From: Gammaproteobacteria bacterium
GTDB taxonomy: Bacteria; Pseudomonadota; Gammaproteobacteria; UBA6186; Azoamicaceae
DNA length: 64,000 bases
Reading direction: 5' to 3'
Assembly: GCA_013288135.1 (NCBI GenBank)
Contig: JABDCL010000003.1
Coordinates: 110,015 to 174,014, forward strand
Numbering within the stretch: position 1 is the stretch's first letter; each line of letters opens with the position of its first letter. Shown here piece by piece: positions 10,428 through 20,425 of this stretch. A program made the translations under genes and the position numbers. The notes under the pieces were generated by a model. The model did not search any database, had not been told where the DNA came from, and saw only the letters and a program-made list of their open reading frames with translations.

Positions 10428-11195
10428 TCAGTGCTTCCCTCCATTGTTGGTTAGGACATACATATTGTGATTCCCTTGTACTTTTGAAATTCGTTCATCT
10501 CTTTCGATTTCCCAATGAGTAGGGGGATATTGTTTATTCCAGGTTTCAAATAATTTTTCTTGGCTACTGCTCAAATGGATTTTATAAGTATTCGCCATAT
10601 AAAGGTAAATCCTAGCAATCATGCCTCGTACTTTAGGACAAGGTTCAACCCTGCGATGCTCTTCATCAATTTTAAACTCGCAAGTGCCAAATTGTCCGGG
10701 TAAAATATACGGCAACATTCCGAACCGATAATTTGAACGCAAACCATTTAATTCCCCAATTTCGGGTACTAAATTATGGAGATCAGCTTCCATTTTAACA
10801 AATTCCGGATCAATTTTTCGGCAACATTTTCGACCTTTATAGGTTTTCCCATTTTTCTTTTGACACAGAGGCTTACGCCAACATTCACGATGTTGACCAA
10901 AATGATGGGCAGGCATAATGTGTTCCCATTCTACACGTTCTGCTCTTCGCGGGTTTTCTTTAGGAACATAACCACAAGAATTTAAATCGATTTTTCCATG
11001 TTTATCGTATCGACAACCGCAATAAAAAGTTATGCGATGATCTGTATAAATAAGCCTCGCCGCCTGTTTGCTTTTTCTAAAACTTATTTTTTCGTTTGAT
11101 TCATACTCATTATCGCTATTTATACCAGATGTACTAGATGCTGTAGAATACCCAAAAGAACAGAGCAAAACAAATACTAATACCAGTAACTGCAT
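10428..11195 (-). CDS. Secreted endonuclease I family nuclease
   Basis: Signal peptide; RVEWEHIMPAHHFG, LHNLVPEIGELNGLRSNYRFG motifs. Confidence 0.88.
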   Translation of the reverse strand: MQLLVLVFVLLCSFGYSTASSTSGINSDNEYESNEKISFRKSKQAARLIYTDHRITFYCGCRYDKHGKIDLNSCGYVPKENPRRAERVEWEHIMPAHHFGQHRECWRKPLCQKKNGKTYKGRKCCRKIDPEFVKMEADLHNLVPEIGELNGLRSNYRFGMLPYILPGQFGTCEFKIDEEHRRVEPCPKVRGMIARIYLYMANTYKIHLSSSQEKLFETWNKQYPPTHWEIERDERISKVQGNHNMYVLTNNGGKH

Positions 11196-11201
11196 TATGA
11201 T

Positions 11202-11702
11202 TTATTTTTTCAAAACGTCTAAAGCAGCTTGATAATTAGGCTCATCACCAATTTCTGGGACCTGCTCGGTGTGTAGAATTTTACCCTTGGGATCGATAAT
11301 TACAATGGCTCTTGACAATAATCCTGCTAAAGGACCTTCCATAATGGTTACACCATAATTTTTGCCAAATTCAGGATCACGAAAAGCAGAGACTGGAATG
11401 ACATTATTTAAATTTTCAGCCCCACAAAATCGCTTTAATGCAAAGGGTAAATCCATAGAAACACACAAAATACTGGTATTAGACATTTTGGATGCCGCTT
11501 CATTAAATTTGCGTGTTGATGTAGCACAAACAGAAGTATCAATACTAATAAAAATATTTAATATACAATGCTTGCCAGAAAGATCATTTAATTGAATAGG
11601 GCTTAAATCAGTTTTTACTAAGGTAAATTTAGGAGCCTCTGTGCCAACTTTTGGCAACATCCCTGCTGTTTTAACTGGCTTTCCTTGAAAATTAATTTGC
11701 AT
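11202..11702 (-). CDS. tpx: Thiol peroxidase
   Basis: NIFISIDTSVCATSTRKFN catalytic motif; LPFALKRFCGAENLNNV. Confidence 0.93.
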   Translation of the reverse strand: MQINFQGKPVKTAGMLPKVGTEAPKFTLVKTDLSPIQLNDLSGKHCILNIFISIDTSVCATSTRKFNEAASKMSNTSILCVSMDLPFALKRFCGAENLNNVIPVSAFRDPEFGKNYGVTIMEGPLAGLLSRAIVIIDPKGKILHTEQVPEIGDEPNYQAALDVLKK

Positions 11703-11860
11703 TTTTTTCTCCTTAATTCCTGCTAATAGAGTTAGTTTAACATGCTTAAAAATCCTTCGCTACAAGTGATTTTTAAAATTTGTGCTATAATTTAAATGTG
11801 GATGTGGTGCCTATAAGCTATAGTTGGCTTACCTACTTTGAAACAGAAAAAAAGGATAAA

Positions 11861-12913
11861 ATGGAACAACAGAATACCTATACAATTATTGGTGGAGGAG
11901 GATTCTTAGGCCAACATCTTGTCCATCTTTTATTAAACCAAGAAAGAGAAGCAAATAGTTCTTTGCGAATAAAAATTATTGATAAAGCTTCTAAGTTGAA
12001 ATTGATTTATCCAGAAAATTTTTCTAATAAGCAGGTGGAATTGTATTTGGGGGTAGATATTTCAGAAAATGACAATCTTAGCAAAATTTTTATGGGGAGT
12101 AATACAATATTTCATTTGGCTGCAGCAATTGCCTATGGTAGAAAAAATAAAGATTATTTAAATAGTACTAATGTTAAAGGGGTTAAAAATATCATTAAAC
12201 ATGCTAAACTTGCTTTTGTGAAAAAAATCGTTTACGTTTCTTCTTTTGCGACTTTAGGGTGTCTTGATCAAAAAGATAAAACTAAAAAAGCCACAGAAAA
12301 CTGCATGAATAATTGGAAAAAAGATAATTTCTGTTATTATGGATTAAGCAAGTTTTGTGGTGAACAATTAATTATGGAAGCTCATGAAAACGAAAATCAT
12401 CTATGTACTGCAGTAGCAATACCTGGATTGCTGTTGGGTCCAGGTCATTGTTGTCCTGCAGGCAACATGCCATTTGACATTGCACTTAGAAAAAAATGGA
12501 GCTTGGTGCCGCAGGGAGGTTCAAATTATATTGATGTTCGAGATGTTGCTGCTGGATTAGTGGCGCTTGCTGAACATAAACATATTAGTGGTAAATACCT
12601 ATTGGTTTCTCATAATCTTGAACACAGAGATTTATTACAGAAAATTGCTGATTTAGCAGGTCGTAAGTTATGGCTCACAGAGATCCCAAAGTTTCTACAT
12701 CACTTAATTGCTCCTGTTTTTTCCTTTCTAGAATGGATATTATCTAAGCAATCGCCTTATTCTAAAGAGGGTGTTCTAAAAGCATTTAAGTATCGCTATT
12801 TTAGTCATCAGAAAGCAGCCAATGATTTAGGCTGGATCCCTCAATACTCTCTAGAAGATACTTTGCTGGATACTATGAACTGGCTTAATAAAAAGAGAAA
12901 ACATGAAGAGTAA
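11861..12913 (+). CDS. NAD-dependent epimerase / 3-beta-HSD-like protein
   Basis: IIGGGGFLGQHLV; FCYYGLSKFCGEQ (YxxxK); start moved to ATG with AAAGGA RBS. Confidence 0.8.
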   Translation: MEQQNTYTIIGGGGFLGQHLVHLLLNQEREANSSLRIKIIDKASKLKLIYPENFSNKQVELYLGVDISENDNLSKIFMGSNTIFHLAAAIAYGRKNKDYLNSTNVKGVKNIIKHAKLAFVKKIVYVSSFATLGCLDQKDKTKKATENCMNNWKKDNFCYYGLSKFCGEQLIMEAHENENHLCTAVAIPGLLLGPGHCCPAGNMPFDIALRKKWSLVPQGGSNYIDVRDVAAGLVALAEHKHISGKYLLVSHNLEHRDLLQKIADLAGRKLWLTEIPKFLHHLIAPVFSFLEWILSKQSPYSKEGVLKAFKYRYFSHQKAANDLGWIPQYSLEDTLLDTMNWLNKKRKHEE

Positions 12914-13922
12914 AATAGGTCCGATTGTTGTAACAGGTGCTACTGGTTTTCTAGGGAGACACTTAATAGCAGAGCTTATTAAAAATAATTACGATATTCA
13001 TATTATTTCAAGAGATGCAAAAAAAGCTGAAAATTTATTTAATAATGAAAAAGTTAAGATTATTGAGGCATCTTTAACGGATAAAGACTCACTTTTAAAG
13101 ATCCCTAAATATTCAACAATTTTTCATTGTGCTGCAATTATTGGTTCAATACGCGCTAGCCAACAAGAATATAAGCTTGCCAACATAGAAGGAACACGTA
13201 ATTTAGTTAATGCGGTCATAACAAAAGACGCTTCTAGTTTTGTCTTTGTGAGCAGCATATCAGCAGTGGGTGCTGTAGGAACCATAGACAATCCAATCAC
13301 AGAAACTACAATTCCTTACCCCAAAACTTATTATGGCAAAAGTAAACTTGTCTCAGAACAATTAGTATTTAACCTAATCCCAAGCACTATCCCTGTTACT
13401 ATTATTAGATCTCCCCTTATTTATGGACCAGGGCAAAATTCACTTTCTGGTTCAGGCTTGTTGTTTAAACTCTGTAGCAAAAAAATTATACCTATGATGG
13501 GTACTGAGGAATCATTTATTCCCCTTGTTTATGTGAAAAATATGGCATCCGGGCTAATTGACTTATGGTTAAATAATACGGGAAAAGAAATCTTTAATCT
13601 TGCTGATGCCAAGCCCTATACTTTAAAAGATTTAATCGAAGCTCTTAATATGTATAATAATATTTATAATACCAATAATGTTCCAAATGAAAGTAAACGA
13701 TTTATTAAAATCCCTTATCCTATAGCGTCTTCTATAGGTTCTATTGCTAATTGTGTTTCATGGATGTTAAAAAAAGATTTAGGATTATGTTCTGAAGTTA
13801 TAAAAAATCTTGCTAAAAGTGGTTCCATGATGGATATAAATAAAGCACTTAATTTTGGATATAAACCCACTGTGAGCCTTCCAGAGGGCGTGGCTTTGAC
13901 ACTCTCAAGTTCCCCACTTTGA
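12903..13922 (+). CDS. NAD-dependent epimerase/dehydratase family protein
   Basis: VVTGATGFLGRHLIAEL; TYYGKSKLVSEQ; overlaps preceding gene. Confidence 0.85.
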   Translation: MKSKIGPIVVTGATGFLGRHLIAELIKNNYDIHIISRDAKKAENLFNNEKVKIIEASLTDKDSLLKIPKYSTIFHCAAIIGSIRASQQEYKLANIEGTRNLVNAVITKDASSFVFVSSISAVGAVGTIDNPITETTIPYPKTYYGKSKLVSEQLVFNLIPSTIPVTIIRSPLIYGPGQNSLSGSGLLFKLCSKKIIPMMGTEESFIPLVYVKNMASGLIDLWLNNTGKEIFNLADAKPYTLKDLIEALNMYNNIYNTNNVPNESKRFIKIPYPIASSIGSIANCVSWMLKKDLGLCSEVIKNLAKSGSMMDINKALNFGYKPTVSLPEGVALTLSSSPL

Positions 13923-13945
13923 AAAAGGGGGGCTAGGGGGGATTT
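13908..13945. repeat. Family B repeat half-copy containing the stop codon of the upstream epimerase
   Basis: aagttccccactttgaaaaaggggggctaggggggatt matches the arm at 4469-4507. Confidence 0.8.
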
Positions 13946-14032
13946 TAAAAAGTATTTAAAAATAGTCTATGTTTATATTGCCCATTAAATTGATTATATC
14001 AATGACATATCAACTGTTGGAGGTCTAACCCT

Positions 14033-14236
14033 ATGAAAATCAATAAAAAATTAGTAACTATCGCTTTGATAGCCGTTGCTTTAAGTGGATGTGCAAACAT
14101 GACTCGAAGCGAAAAGGGAATGGCTATTGGGGGCGTCAGTGGTGCTGTTATTGGTGGAGCTGCTACACATTCAGCTGTTGGTGCTGGTGTTGGTGCCGTT
14201 GCGGGTGGTTTGGTAGGTCGTGCAGCTGCTCAATAA
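14033..14236 (+). CDS. Glycine-zipper small lipoprotein
   Basis: Lipobox LSGC; GGVSGAVIGGAATHSAVGAGVGAVAGGLVG. Confidence 0.75.
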   Translation: MKINKKLVTIALIAVALSGCANMTRSEKGMAIGGVSGAVIGGAATHSAVGAGVGAVAGGLVGRAAAQ

Positions 14237-14267
14237 GCAATAAAAAAGAGTATAAAGGGTATTAAAA

Positions 14268-14420
14268 ATGAATAAAACTCAGAAAATACTTAAAATGCTC
14301 ACTGTTATAACAGTTATTCTAGCAACGGTAATATTAAATGGATGTGGTACAGCAAATCTTAAACAATCCAAAGGACAATACACGGATACAGAAGATGATT
14401 ATGTTTATATGGACGATTAA
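14268..14420 (+). CDS. Small lipoprotein
   Basis: Not in ORF track; MNKTQKILKMLTVITVILATVILNGCGTANLKQSKGQYTDTEDDYVYMDD with lipobox LNGC. Confidence 0.6.
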   Translation: MNKTQKILKMLTVITVILATVILNGCGTANLKQSKGQYTDTEDDYVYMDD

Positions 14421-14454
14421 GGACGATTAAGGATTAAGAGATTTTAAAATAGTA

Positions 14455-17400
14455 TTACTTTTTTGCTAGATAACTGTAAATGGTTGGGACAACAAATAGG
14501 GTAAGTAAAGTTCCAAAAACCAATCCGCCGACAATCACTAATCCCATTTGATGCCGGGATTCAGCCCCTGCACCGCCTGCAAAGACCAGGGGTAATGATC
14601 CTAATACCATGGCACCTGTTGTCATTAAAATAGGGCGAAGACGTAAAACAGCGGCTTCAGTGACTGCATCAATCACTGCATATCCTTTGTGCCGTAATTG
14701 ATTAGAAAATTCTACAATTAAAATACCGTGTTTTGAAATTAATCCTACTAAAGTAATTAATCCGATTTGGCTGTAGATATTTAAGGTGCCTCCAAAGATC
14801 GTTAAAGTCAGTAAAGCACCCGCTAAAGCTAAAGGAACAGATAATAGTATAATAAAAGGATCAATAAAACTTTCAAATTGTGCAGCTAAAACCAAATAAA
14901 TAAAGCATAAGGCTAAACCAAAAATAAAAAATATACTCTGACTGGATTCTTTATATTCACGAGAAACACCACCATATTCAATTTGATAAGAGGGGGGTGC
15001 AATTTTATGGATGGTATCTTCCATAAATTTAAGCCCTTCCGCTAAACTATAGCTTGAGCCTAAATTGGCGGTGATGGTTGCAGAGCGCAATTTATTAAAA
15101 TGAGCTAATTCACGAGGAGCAACTTTTTCTTGTACTGTAATTAAATTTGAAAGAGGGATCATATTTTCATTTTGCCCTCGAACATAAATTGAGTAAAGAT
15201 TATGGGGTGTTAAACGATCTTTTTCAGGGACTTGGATAATCACATCGTACTGTTTTGCATTATGTTTAAAGCGAGTTACTTGTCGACCACTCAGCATCGA
15301 TTCAATGGTACGACTGACAGTTTCCACTTGAGTGCCCACTGCTGCAACTTTGTCTCTGTCGACAGAGATTTTAAGTTGTGGTGTATTAAGTTGTAAATTA
15401 CTGTCTAAGTTTTGTAATTCAGGGTTTTTTCTAGCTTCATTTAAAATTTTATTAGTAGTCGCAAGCAATTCTTCATAAGATTGAGAGGTTTGTAGAACGA
15501 CTTCAATTGGTTGACTGATGAAACTTTGTCCTAAAGAGGGTGGATTCATGGGGAATGCCATTACTCCAGTTACCCCAAAAAACATTTTTGGACCTAATTC
15601 TGCGACAATCGATTGCTGTGAAGCTCTTTCTCCCCAAGGGAGTAGCTCAACAAACGACATCGAGCGAGAAGCACTGGGAAAACCGATGGCGCTAAAATAA
15701 TTTTTAATCCCAGGTGTTCCTCGGTACAATGCTTCTAATTGTTTAACATAACGAGTACTGTAATTTACAGTAGCTCCTTCAGGGGCAACAGCAATAGCCA
15801 TAATAACGCCTTTGTCTTCTGTTGGGGCGAGTTCTGATTTTAGGGTATAAAGTAATGCGCCAGTCACAAAAAATGCAGCAATAGCGACTCCAACAACTCT
15901 AGGACGTATACTCAGCGTCTTTTTTAAATATATTTGATAATAATCGTGTAATAAATTTATTTTATTTTCAACGGCCATATAAAATCGGCCATGTTGTGTT
16001 TCATGTTTTAGCATACGAGAACACATCATGGGGGATAAGGTGAGTGCGGTAAATCCAGACACAATGACGGCACCAGCTAAGGTTAAAGCAAATTCTATAA
16101 ATAGTTTGCCAGTCATGCCTGTTGAAAAAGCAATGGGTGTGAAAACTGCTGCTAGGGTTAGAGTCATTGCCACTACAGCAAATCCAATTTCACGGCTGCC
16201 GGTTAATGCCGCTTCAAGGGGGGGCATGCCTTCTTCAATATGTCGATAAATGTTTTCTAAAACAACAATAGCATCATCGACAACTAATCCAATGGCAAGC
16301 ACCATCGCCAATAAAGTAATGGTATTGATGGAAAATCCAAACAAATTCATTAAGGCAAATACACCAATTAAAGATACCGGGATAGTAACCAATGGAATCA
16401 AAGTAGAGCGAACAGAACGTAAGAATAAAAAAATCACGGCAATGACTAAAGCCATGGCTTCTATAATAGTTGTAAATACAGATTTAATAGAATAATGAAT
16501 AAATCTTGAAGAATCGTATGCAATTTCAATTTTTACGCCTTCAGGTAAACTCGCAATAATTTCTGGCATTACCTTTCTTAAATCATTAGAAACTTCTAAA
16601 GGATTAGCTGTTGATTGTTTTACAATTCCTAGAGCAATGGCATTATCTCCATTAAATCGTGCAATTCGACGTTCGTCTTTAGGACCAATTTCTACTTTTG
16701 CGACATCTTTTAAACGAACTAAGTAGCCATTAACGTCTTTTAAAATTAATTGTTCAAATTGTTCAGGTGTATTTAAATCAGTGACTGATAAGACTGAGAA
16801 TTCACGTTCTGTTCCTTGGATCCGACCACCGGGTATTTCAATGTTTTGTTTCCGTAGGGCATCTTCAATATCTTGGGGTGTTAATCGATACCCTGCCAGC
16901 CGTTCAGGATCCATCCAAATACGCATGGCATAGCGTCTTTCACCAAAAATCATAATGTCAGCAACACCCGAAATCGTTTGAATTCGATCTTTAACCAGTC
17001 TATCGGCAATATCAGTGACTTCCAGAGGAGAAAAGCGATCAGTAGAAAAGGTTAACCAAATAATTGGCTCTGCATTTGCTTGAACTTTTGTAGTGATTGG
17101 TTCTTTAACATCATCAGGCAAGCGATCCCGTACACGTTGAATTTTGTCTCTGACATCACTTAAAGCTGCATTGGGATCTCTATTTAATAAAAATTTGATA
17201 GTGATTTTGCTTAATTCAGGACTACTGGTTGAAGTAATATAATCAAGACCTTCTATGCCAGACAACGAATCTTCTAAGGGTGTGGTTACTTGAGATTCAA
17301 TAATTTCTGCATCAGCCCCAGGATAATAGGTTTCAACATTGACTACCGGGGGATCAATATTCGGATATTCACGAATAGTGAGACGCTGAAAAGCAACTAA

Positions 17401-17475
17401 CCCTAACAGAATAATAATCAAGTTTAATACTGTTGCAAGAACAGGACGTTTAATACAAATATCCGACAATATCAT
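14455..17475 (-). CDS. RND multidrug efflux permease (AcrB/MexB-type)
   Basis: 1006 aa; GLVVDDAIVVLENIYRHIEEG and LVGLISKHGILIVEF motifs. Confidence 0.95.
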   Translation of the reverse strand: MILSDICIKRPVLATVLNLIIILLGLVAFQRLTIREYPNIDPPVVNVETYYPGADAEIIESQVTTPLEDSLSGIEGLDYITSTSSPELSKITIKFLLNRDPNAALSDVRDKIQRVRDRLPDDVKEPITTKVQANAEPIIWLTFSTDRFSPLEVTDIADRLVKDRIQTISGVADIMIFGERRYAMRIWMDPERLAGYRLTPQDIEDALRKQNIEIPGGRIQGTEREFSVLSVTDLNTPEQFEQLILKDVNGYLVRLKDVAKVEIGPKDERRIARFNGDNAIALGIVKQSTANPLEVSNDLRKVMPEIIASLPEGVKIEIAYDSSRFIHYSIKSVFTTIIEAMALVIAVIFLFLRSVRSTLIPLVTIPVSLIGVFALMNLFGFSINTITLLAMVLAIGLVVDDAIVVLENIYRHIEEGMPPLEAALTGSREIGFAVVAMTLTLAAVFTPIAFSTGMTGKLFIEFALTLAGAVIVSGFTALTLSPMMCSRMLKHETQHGRFYMAVENKINLLHDYYQIYLKKTLSIRPRVVGVAIAAFFVTGALLYTLKSELAPTEDKGVIMAIAVAPEGATVNYSTRYVKQLEALYRGTPGIKNYFSAIGFPSASRSMSFVELLPWGERASQQSIVAELGPKMFFGVTGVMAFPMNPPSLGQSFISQPIEVVLQTSQSYEELLATTNKILNEARKNPELQNLDSNLQLNTPQLKISVDRDKVAAVGTQVETVSRTIESMLSGRQVTRFKHNAKQYDVIIQVPEKDRLTPHNLYSIYVRGQNENMIPLSNLITVQEKVAPRELAHFNKLRSATITANLGSSYSLAEGLKFMEDTIHKIAPPSYQIEYGGVSREYKESSQSIFFIFGLALCFIYLVLAAQFESFIDPFIILLSVPLALAGALLTLTIFGGTLNIYSQIGLITLVGLISKHGILIVEFSNQLRHKGYAVIDAVTEAAVLRLRPILMTTGAMVLGSLPLVFAGGAGAESRHQMGLVIVGGLVFGTLLTLFVVPTIYSYLAKK

Positions 17476-18551
17476 GGGGCAGGGGCCTTGTCCGCTTTTA
17501 GATTAATAGGGGCAACGGGTGAATCAGGTTGTACTTTTAATTGACCTGCAGTAATAACAATATCATTGGCTGTTAATCCTTTCGTTATTTCTACTTCACT
17601 TTTTTCTCGTTCACCGATGGTTACTTCAGTTAAAACGGCTTTACCATCCTGAATTTTATAAACAAATTGTTTATCTTCTTGGGGCATTAAAGCTTGCTCA
17701 GGAATTAAAATAACCTCCGGTAACTGTTCAACAATTAATTTTAATGAAACAAATAATCCAGGTTTTAATAGGTTTTCATTGTTAGGCAGACTTGCTCGAA
17801 TTAATATGCTGTGACCAATGGGATCAATTTGTGGATCTATTGCATAAATGCTTCCTGTAAAATTTTTATCTGGATATGCATTCGTTGTAATTGCAACAGC
17901 TTGATTATCTTTAATTCTTTTAAGATAAATCTCTGGAATTTGAAAGTCTACTTTCATGGAGCTCACATCCACTAAATTAACAATATCTTGTCCAGGATTT
18001 ACAAAATCACCGACACTGACTTTACGTAAGCCTAAAATGCCTGAGAAGGGAGCAGTTATCCGCATTTTTGCCAAAGTGGTTTCGGCCTTACTAACTGAAG
18101 CTTCATTGACTTGATATTTAGCAAAAGCAGTGTCTCTATCACTTACACTCCCGACATTTTTTTGGAGTAGGGTAAGTGCACGATCGTATCCCGCTTTACT
18201 TAGTTTAAGATCAGCAGCAGCTTCTTTTAAATTGGCTTGTTGCAATGAATCCTCTAACGTAAGTAATAGTTTTCCCTTTTCGACCGGCTGACCCTCTAAA
18301 AACAAAATTTCAGAAACGCGTCCCGGGATTTCGGAACGAATGGTCACTGATTCATTCGCGCGTAAAATGCCAACAGCTTCAATTGAACGGTTAATAGAGG
18401 TTACTCGAGTAGGGGAGGCTTCTACTGGCATGGGGGGCATTCCTTGGGCTCCGGCAAATTTCTTTTTGTAAAAGTAATAGCCTCCTCCAATTATTAGGAT
18501 TACTAACAAAAACAAGATGATAGATTTGCGAGAGGTCATTTTTAATTGCAT
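17472..18551 (-). CDS. RND efflux periplasmic adaptor (HlyD/AcrA family)
   Basis: Lipoyl/barrel-sandwich region GRVSEILFLEGQPVEKGKLLLTL...; overlaps permease start. Confidence 0.92.
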   Translation of the reverse strand: MQLKMTSRKSIILFLLVILIIGGGYYFYKKKFAGAQGMPPMPVEASPTRVTSINRSIEAVGILRANESVTIRSEIPGRVSEILFLEGQPVEKGKLLLTLEDSLQQANLKEAAADLKLSKAGYDRALTLLQKNVGSVSDRDTAFAKYQVNEASVSKAETTLAKMRITAPFSGILGLRKVSVGDFVNPGQDIVNLVDVSSMKVDFQIPEIYLKRIKDNQAVAITTNAYPDKNFTGSIYAIDPQIDPIGHSILIRASLPNNENLLKPGLFVSLKLIVEQLPEVILIPEQALMPQEDKQFVYKIQDGKAVLTEVTIGEREKSEVEITKGLTANDIVITAGQLKVQPDSPVAPINLKADKAPAP

Positions 18552-18725
18552 CTACATACTATAGTATTAACTCGAAATCATTGCAGCACTTTTTTAATTA
18601 GACTGGCACTATGTTTAAAACAGTTGCAATCTGCTCAGAAGGTATGTTAACTTAATAAGAATTAAATTTTGAGTAAAATTTTAAGAATATAAAGCTAGAT
18701 TTTAATAAATTTTGGAGAAAATCGT

Positions 18726-20345
18726 ATGGCAACCCCTTCTTCTAGTCTTGCTGGCATTTCTGCAGTAGATAATAACCCTACAGTTGATAATTCGACGTTT
18801 CTTCAAATGAAAAGCCTCTATGAAAAACTGTCTAGGGAGCAGAAAGAAAAGAGAGAAAAAGAAGCTCTTGAACAAGATTTAGCCTATAAGGAAAAAATTA
18901 AAAAAGCTCAAGAAGAAATGCAGGGGTTGCTAACGTGGTCATCTGAAATATTAGCTGAATTCATGAAAGAATGTGATATAAAATATAAACAAGCCATATG
19001 GGCTCCTGGACATGACTCAACAGATTTCGACGATAGAATGCTCAAAATTATATATTTTTTAACTCATGTTCAAAGTCTCTCCAAGTTCTTTCAGAAAATT
19101 CTACGTGGTGGAGAAATTGAAATTAATGATTCCTTTATATTGTACTACAAGCTGGAAATCTGGCGTTACCACAAGTTCTATAGCCGCGTTGGGGAAGCAA
19201 TTTCAGGCTTGCCAGCAGGTGATGTAACAAAAAGTGTACAAGACTTAATAGACAAACAGAAAAATTGTTACCAGGCAATTAGGCGTATAATGAATTCATT
19301 CCTTGCTAAAAGGGATTTCTATAAATGGTATTGTAAATTGCCTTTATCAATCCATGATACAGTTTCAGTTGATAAATCATTGTTATGGGAAAATGAGGCT
19401 TTTATCAAGCTTAACTCTGATTATAAGCAGGCCATACTTGAATTTATAAAAGAAGAAAGAGCACTGTTCAAAAAGCAAATGAGGGAACTCGAATTGATTT
19501 CGCCCGAATTTGCTAAAGTAATAGCAGGGCCTAAAAATAGAGCTATGGATAGCAAACTAAAAGATTTCCTCGTAAAACTCTCTCTTTGCCCCGCCGAGGA
19601 AAATTCCTATCGTAGATTCTGCCATTTGAACAATCGTTACACCGATTTGAAAAAGTATTTCAGAGAACAAAGAAGTGAATTTGACTTGATGTTGCAGGCT
19701 TGTAAGCAGGTCAGGGCAAAACTAAGTGCCTCTGAAAATAGCGAAGATCATAAAAACGAAACTGATACCCCAAGCACCCCTCAAAGTGAAGCAGCTGCAC
19801 GAGGTCGAAGATTTGCTTATGAGCTAGAGGCAAAAAGAAGAGCAGTTGCAAGAGATCTCGAAAAAAAACTGGAAGAGGAAAAAGAAGCAGAAGTAGCAAG
19901 ACAAGAAGCTGAAAGATTAGCCCAAGAAAAACATGATATTGAGAAGAAAAGGATTGAGAAGGCTTATCGAGAAAACCTTAATCCAAGACTAAAAGCTCTA
20001 TTTATTAAGATTTTGCAACGTCCAGAACACAATCGTATACCTATGAAAGATATGTCAACATTAGCGGAAGCTCTAGGCATAAACTATCGACGGACTACCA
20101 GTGGTGATGGTCTGTTACTGAGTGTGCAGGGGGTAGGTGCTACAAGTACTCATAGTTCTCATGGTCATGACCGTGCGCATACTGCTCATGGAGCGTTTAT
20201 TGCTGAAGTTCAAAAACTTGTTATGGAAGTGGGTATAACCGTGGAAGGATTAGAAGCTACATCACCCTCACCCAATAGTGGCAGCAGTAGTAGGGGTAGC
20301 CGCAGTGGCAGTAGACGTCACAAAAAACCAGATCAAAAAAGATAA
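18726..20345 (+). CDS. Orphan coiled-coil protein with C-terminal HicA/dsRBD-like region; candidate effector
   Basis: 539 aa; charged coiled coil; ALGINYRRTTSGDG...HG...FIAEVQKLVMEVGIT resembles HicA-like fold; Ser/Arg-rich tail. Confidence 0.6.
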   Translation: MATPSSSLAGISAVDNNPTVDNSTFLQMKSLYEKLSREQKEKREKEALEQDLAYKEKIKKAQEEMQGLLTWSSEILAEFMKECDIKYKQAIWAPGHDSTDFDDRMLKIIYFLTHVQSLSKFFQKILRGGEIEINDSFILYYKLEIWRYHKFYSRVGEAISGLPAGDVTKSVQDLIDKQKNCYQAIRRIMNSFLAKRDFYKWYCKLPLSIHDTVSVDKSLLWENEAFIKLNSDYKQAILEFIKEERALFKKQMRELELISPEFAKVIAGPKNRAMDSKLKDFLVKLSLCPAEENSYRRFCHLNNRYTDLKKYFREQRSEFDLMLQACKQVRAKLSASENSEDHKNETDTPSTPQSEAAARGRRFAYELEAKRRAVARDLEKKLEEEKEAEVARQEAERLAQEKHDIEKKRIEKAYRENLNPRLKALFIKILQRPEHNRIPMKDMSTLAEALGINYRRTTSGDGLLLSVQGVGATSTHSSHGHDRAHTAHGAFIAEVQKLVMEVGITVEGLEATSPSPNSGSSSRGSRSGSRRHKKPDQKR

Positions 20346-20354
20346 TAAAAAAAA

Positions 20355-20378
20355 CCTTCCCTACAAAAGTAGGGAAGG
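20355..20378 (-). terminator. Intrinsic terminator for the minus-strand gene
   Basis: CCTTCCCTAC-AAAA-GTAGGGAAGG hairpin followed by a T-run in minus-strand direction. Confidence 0.8.
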
Positions 20379-20425
20379 GAAATTGTGTATTATCAGTATT
20401 TTATTATTATGTTTTTCCCGAGAGC

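Noticed and set aside
17472-17510. RND adaptor C-terminus (KADKAPAP) as another repeat-supplied C-terminus
   Set aside because: Similarity to the family C sequence is weak, and Ala/Pro-rich tails are common in adaptors.
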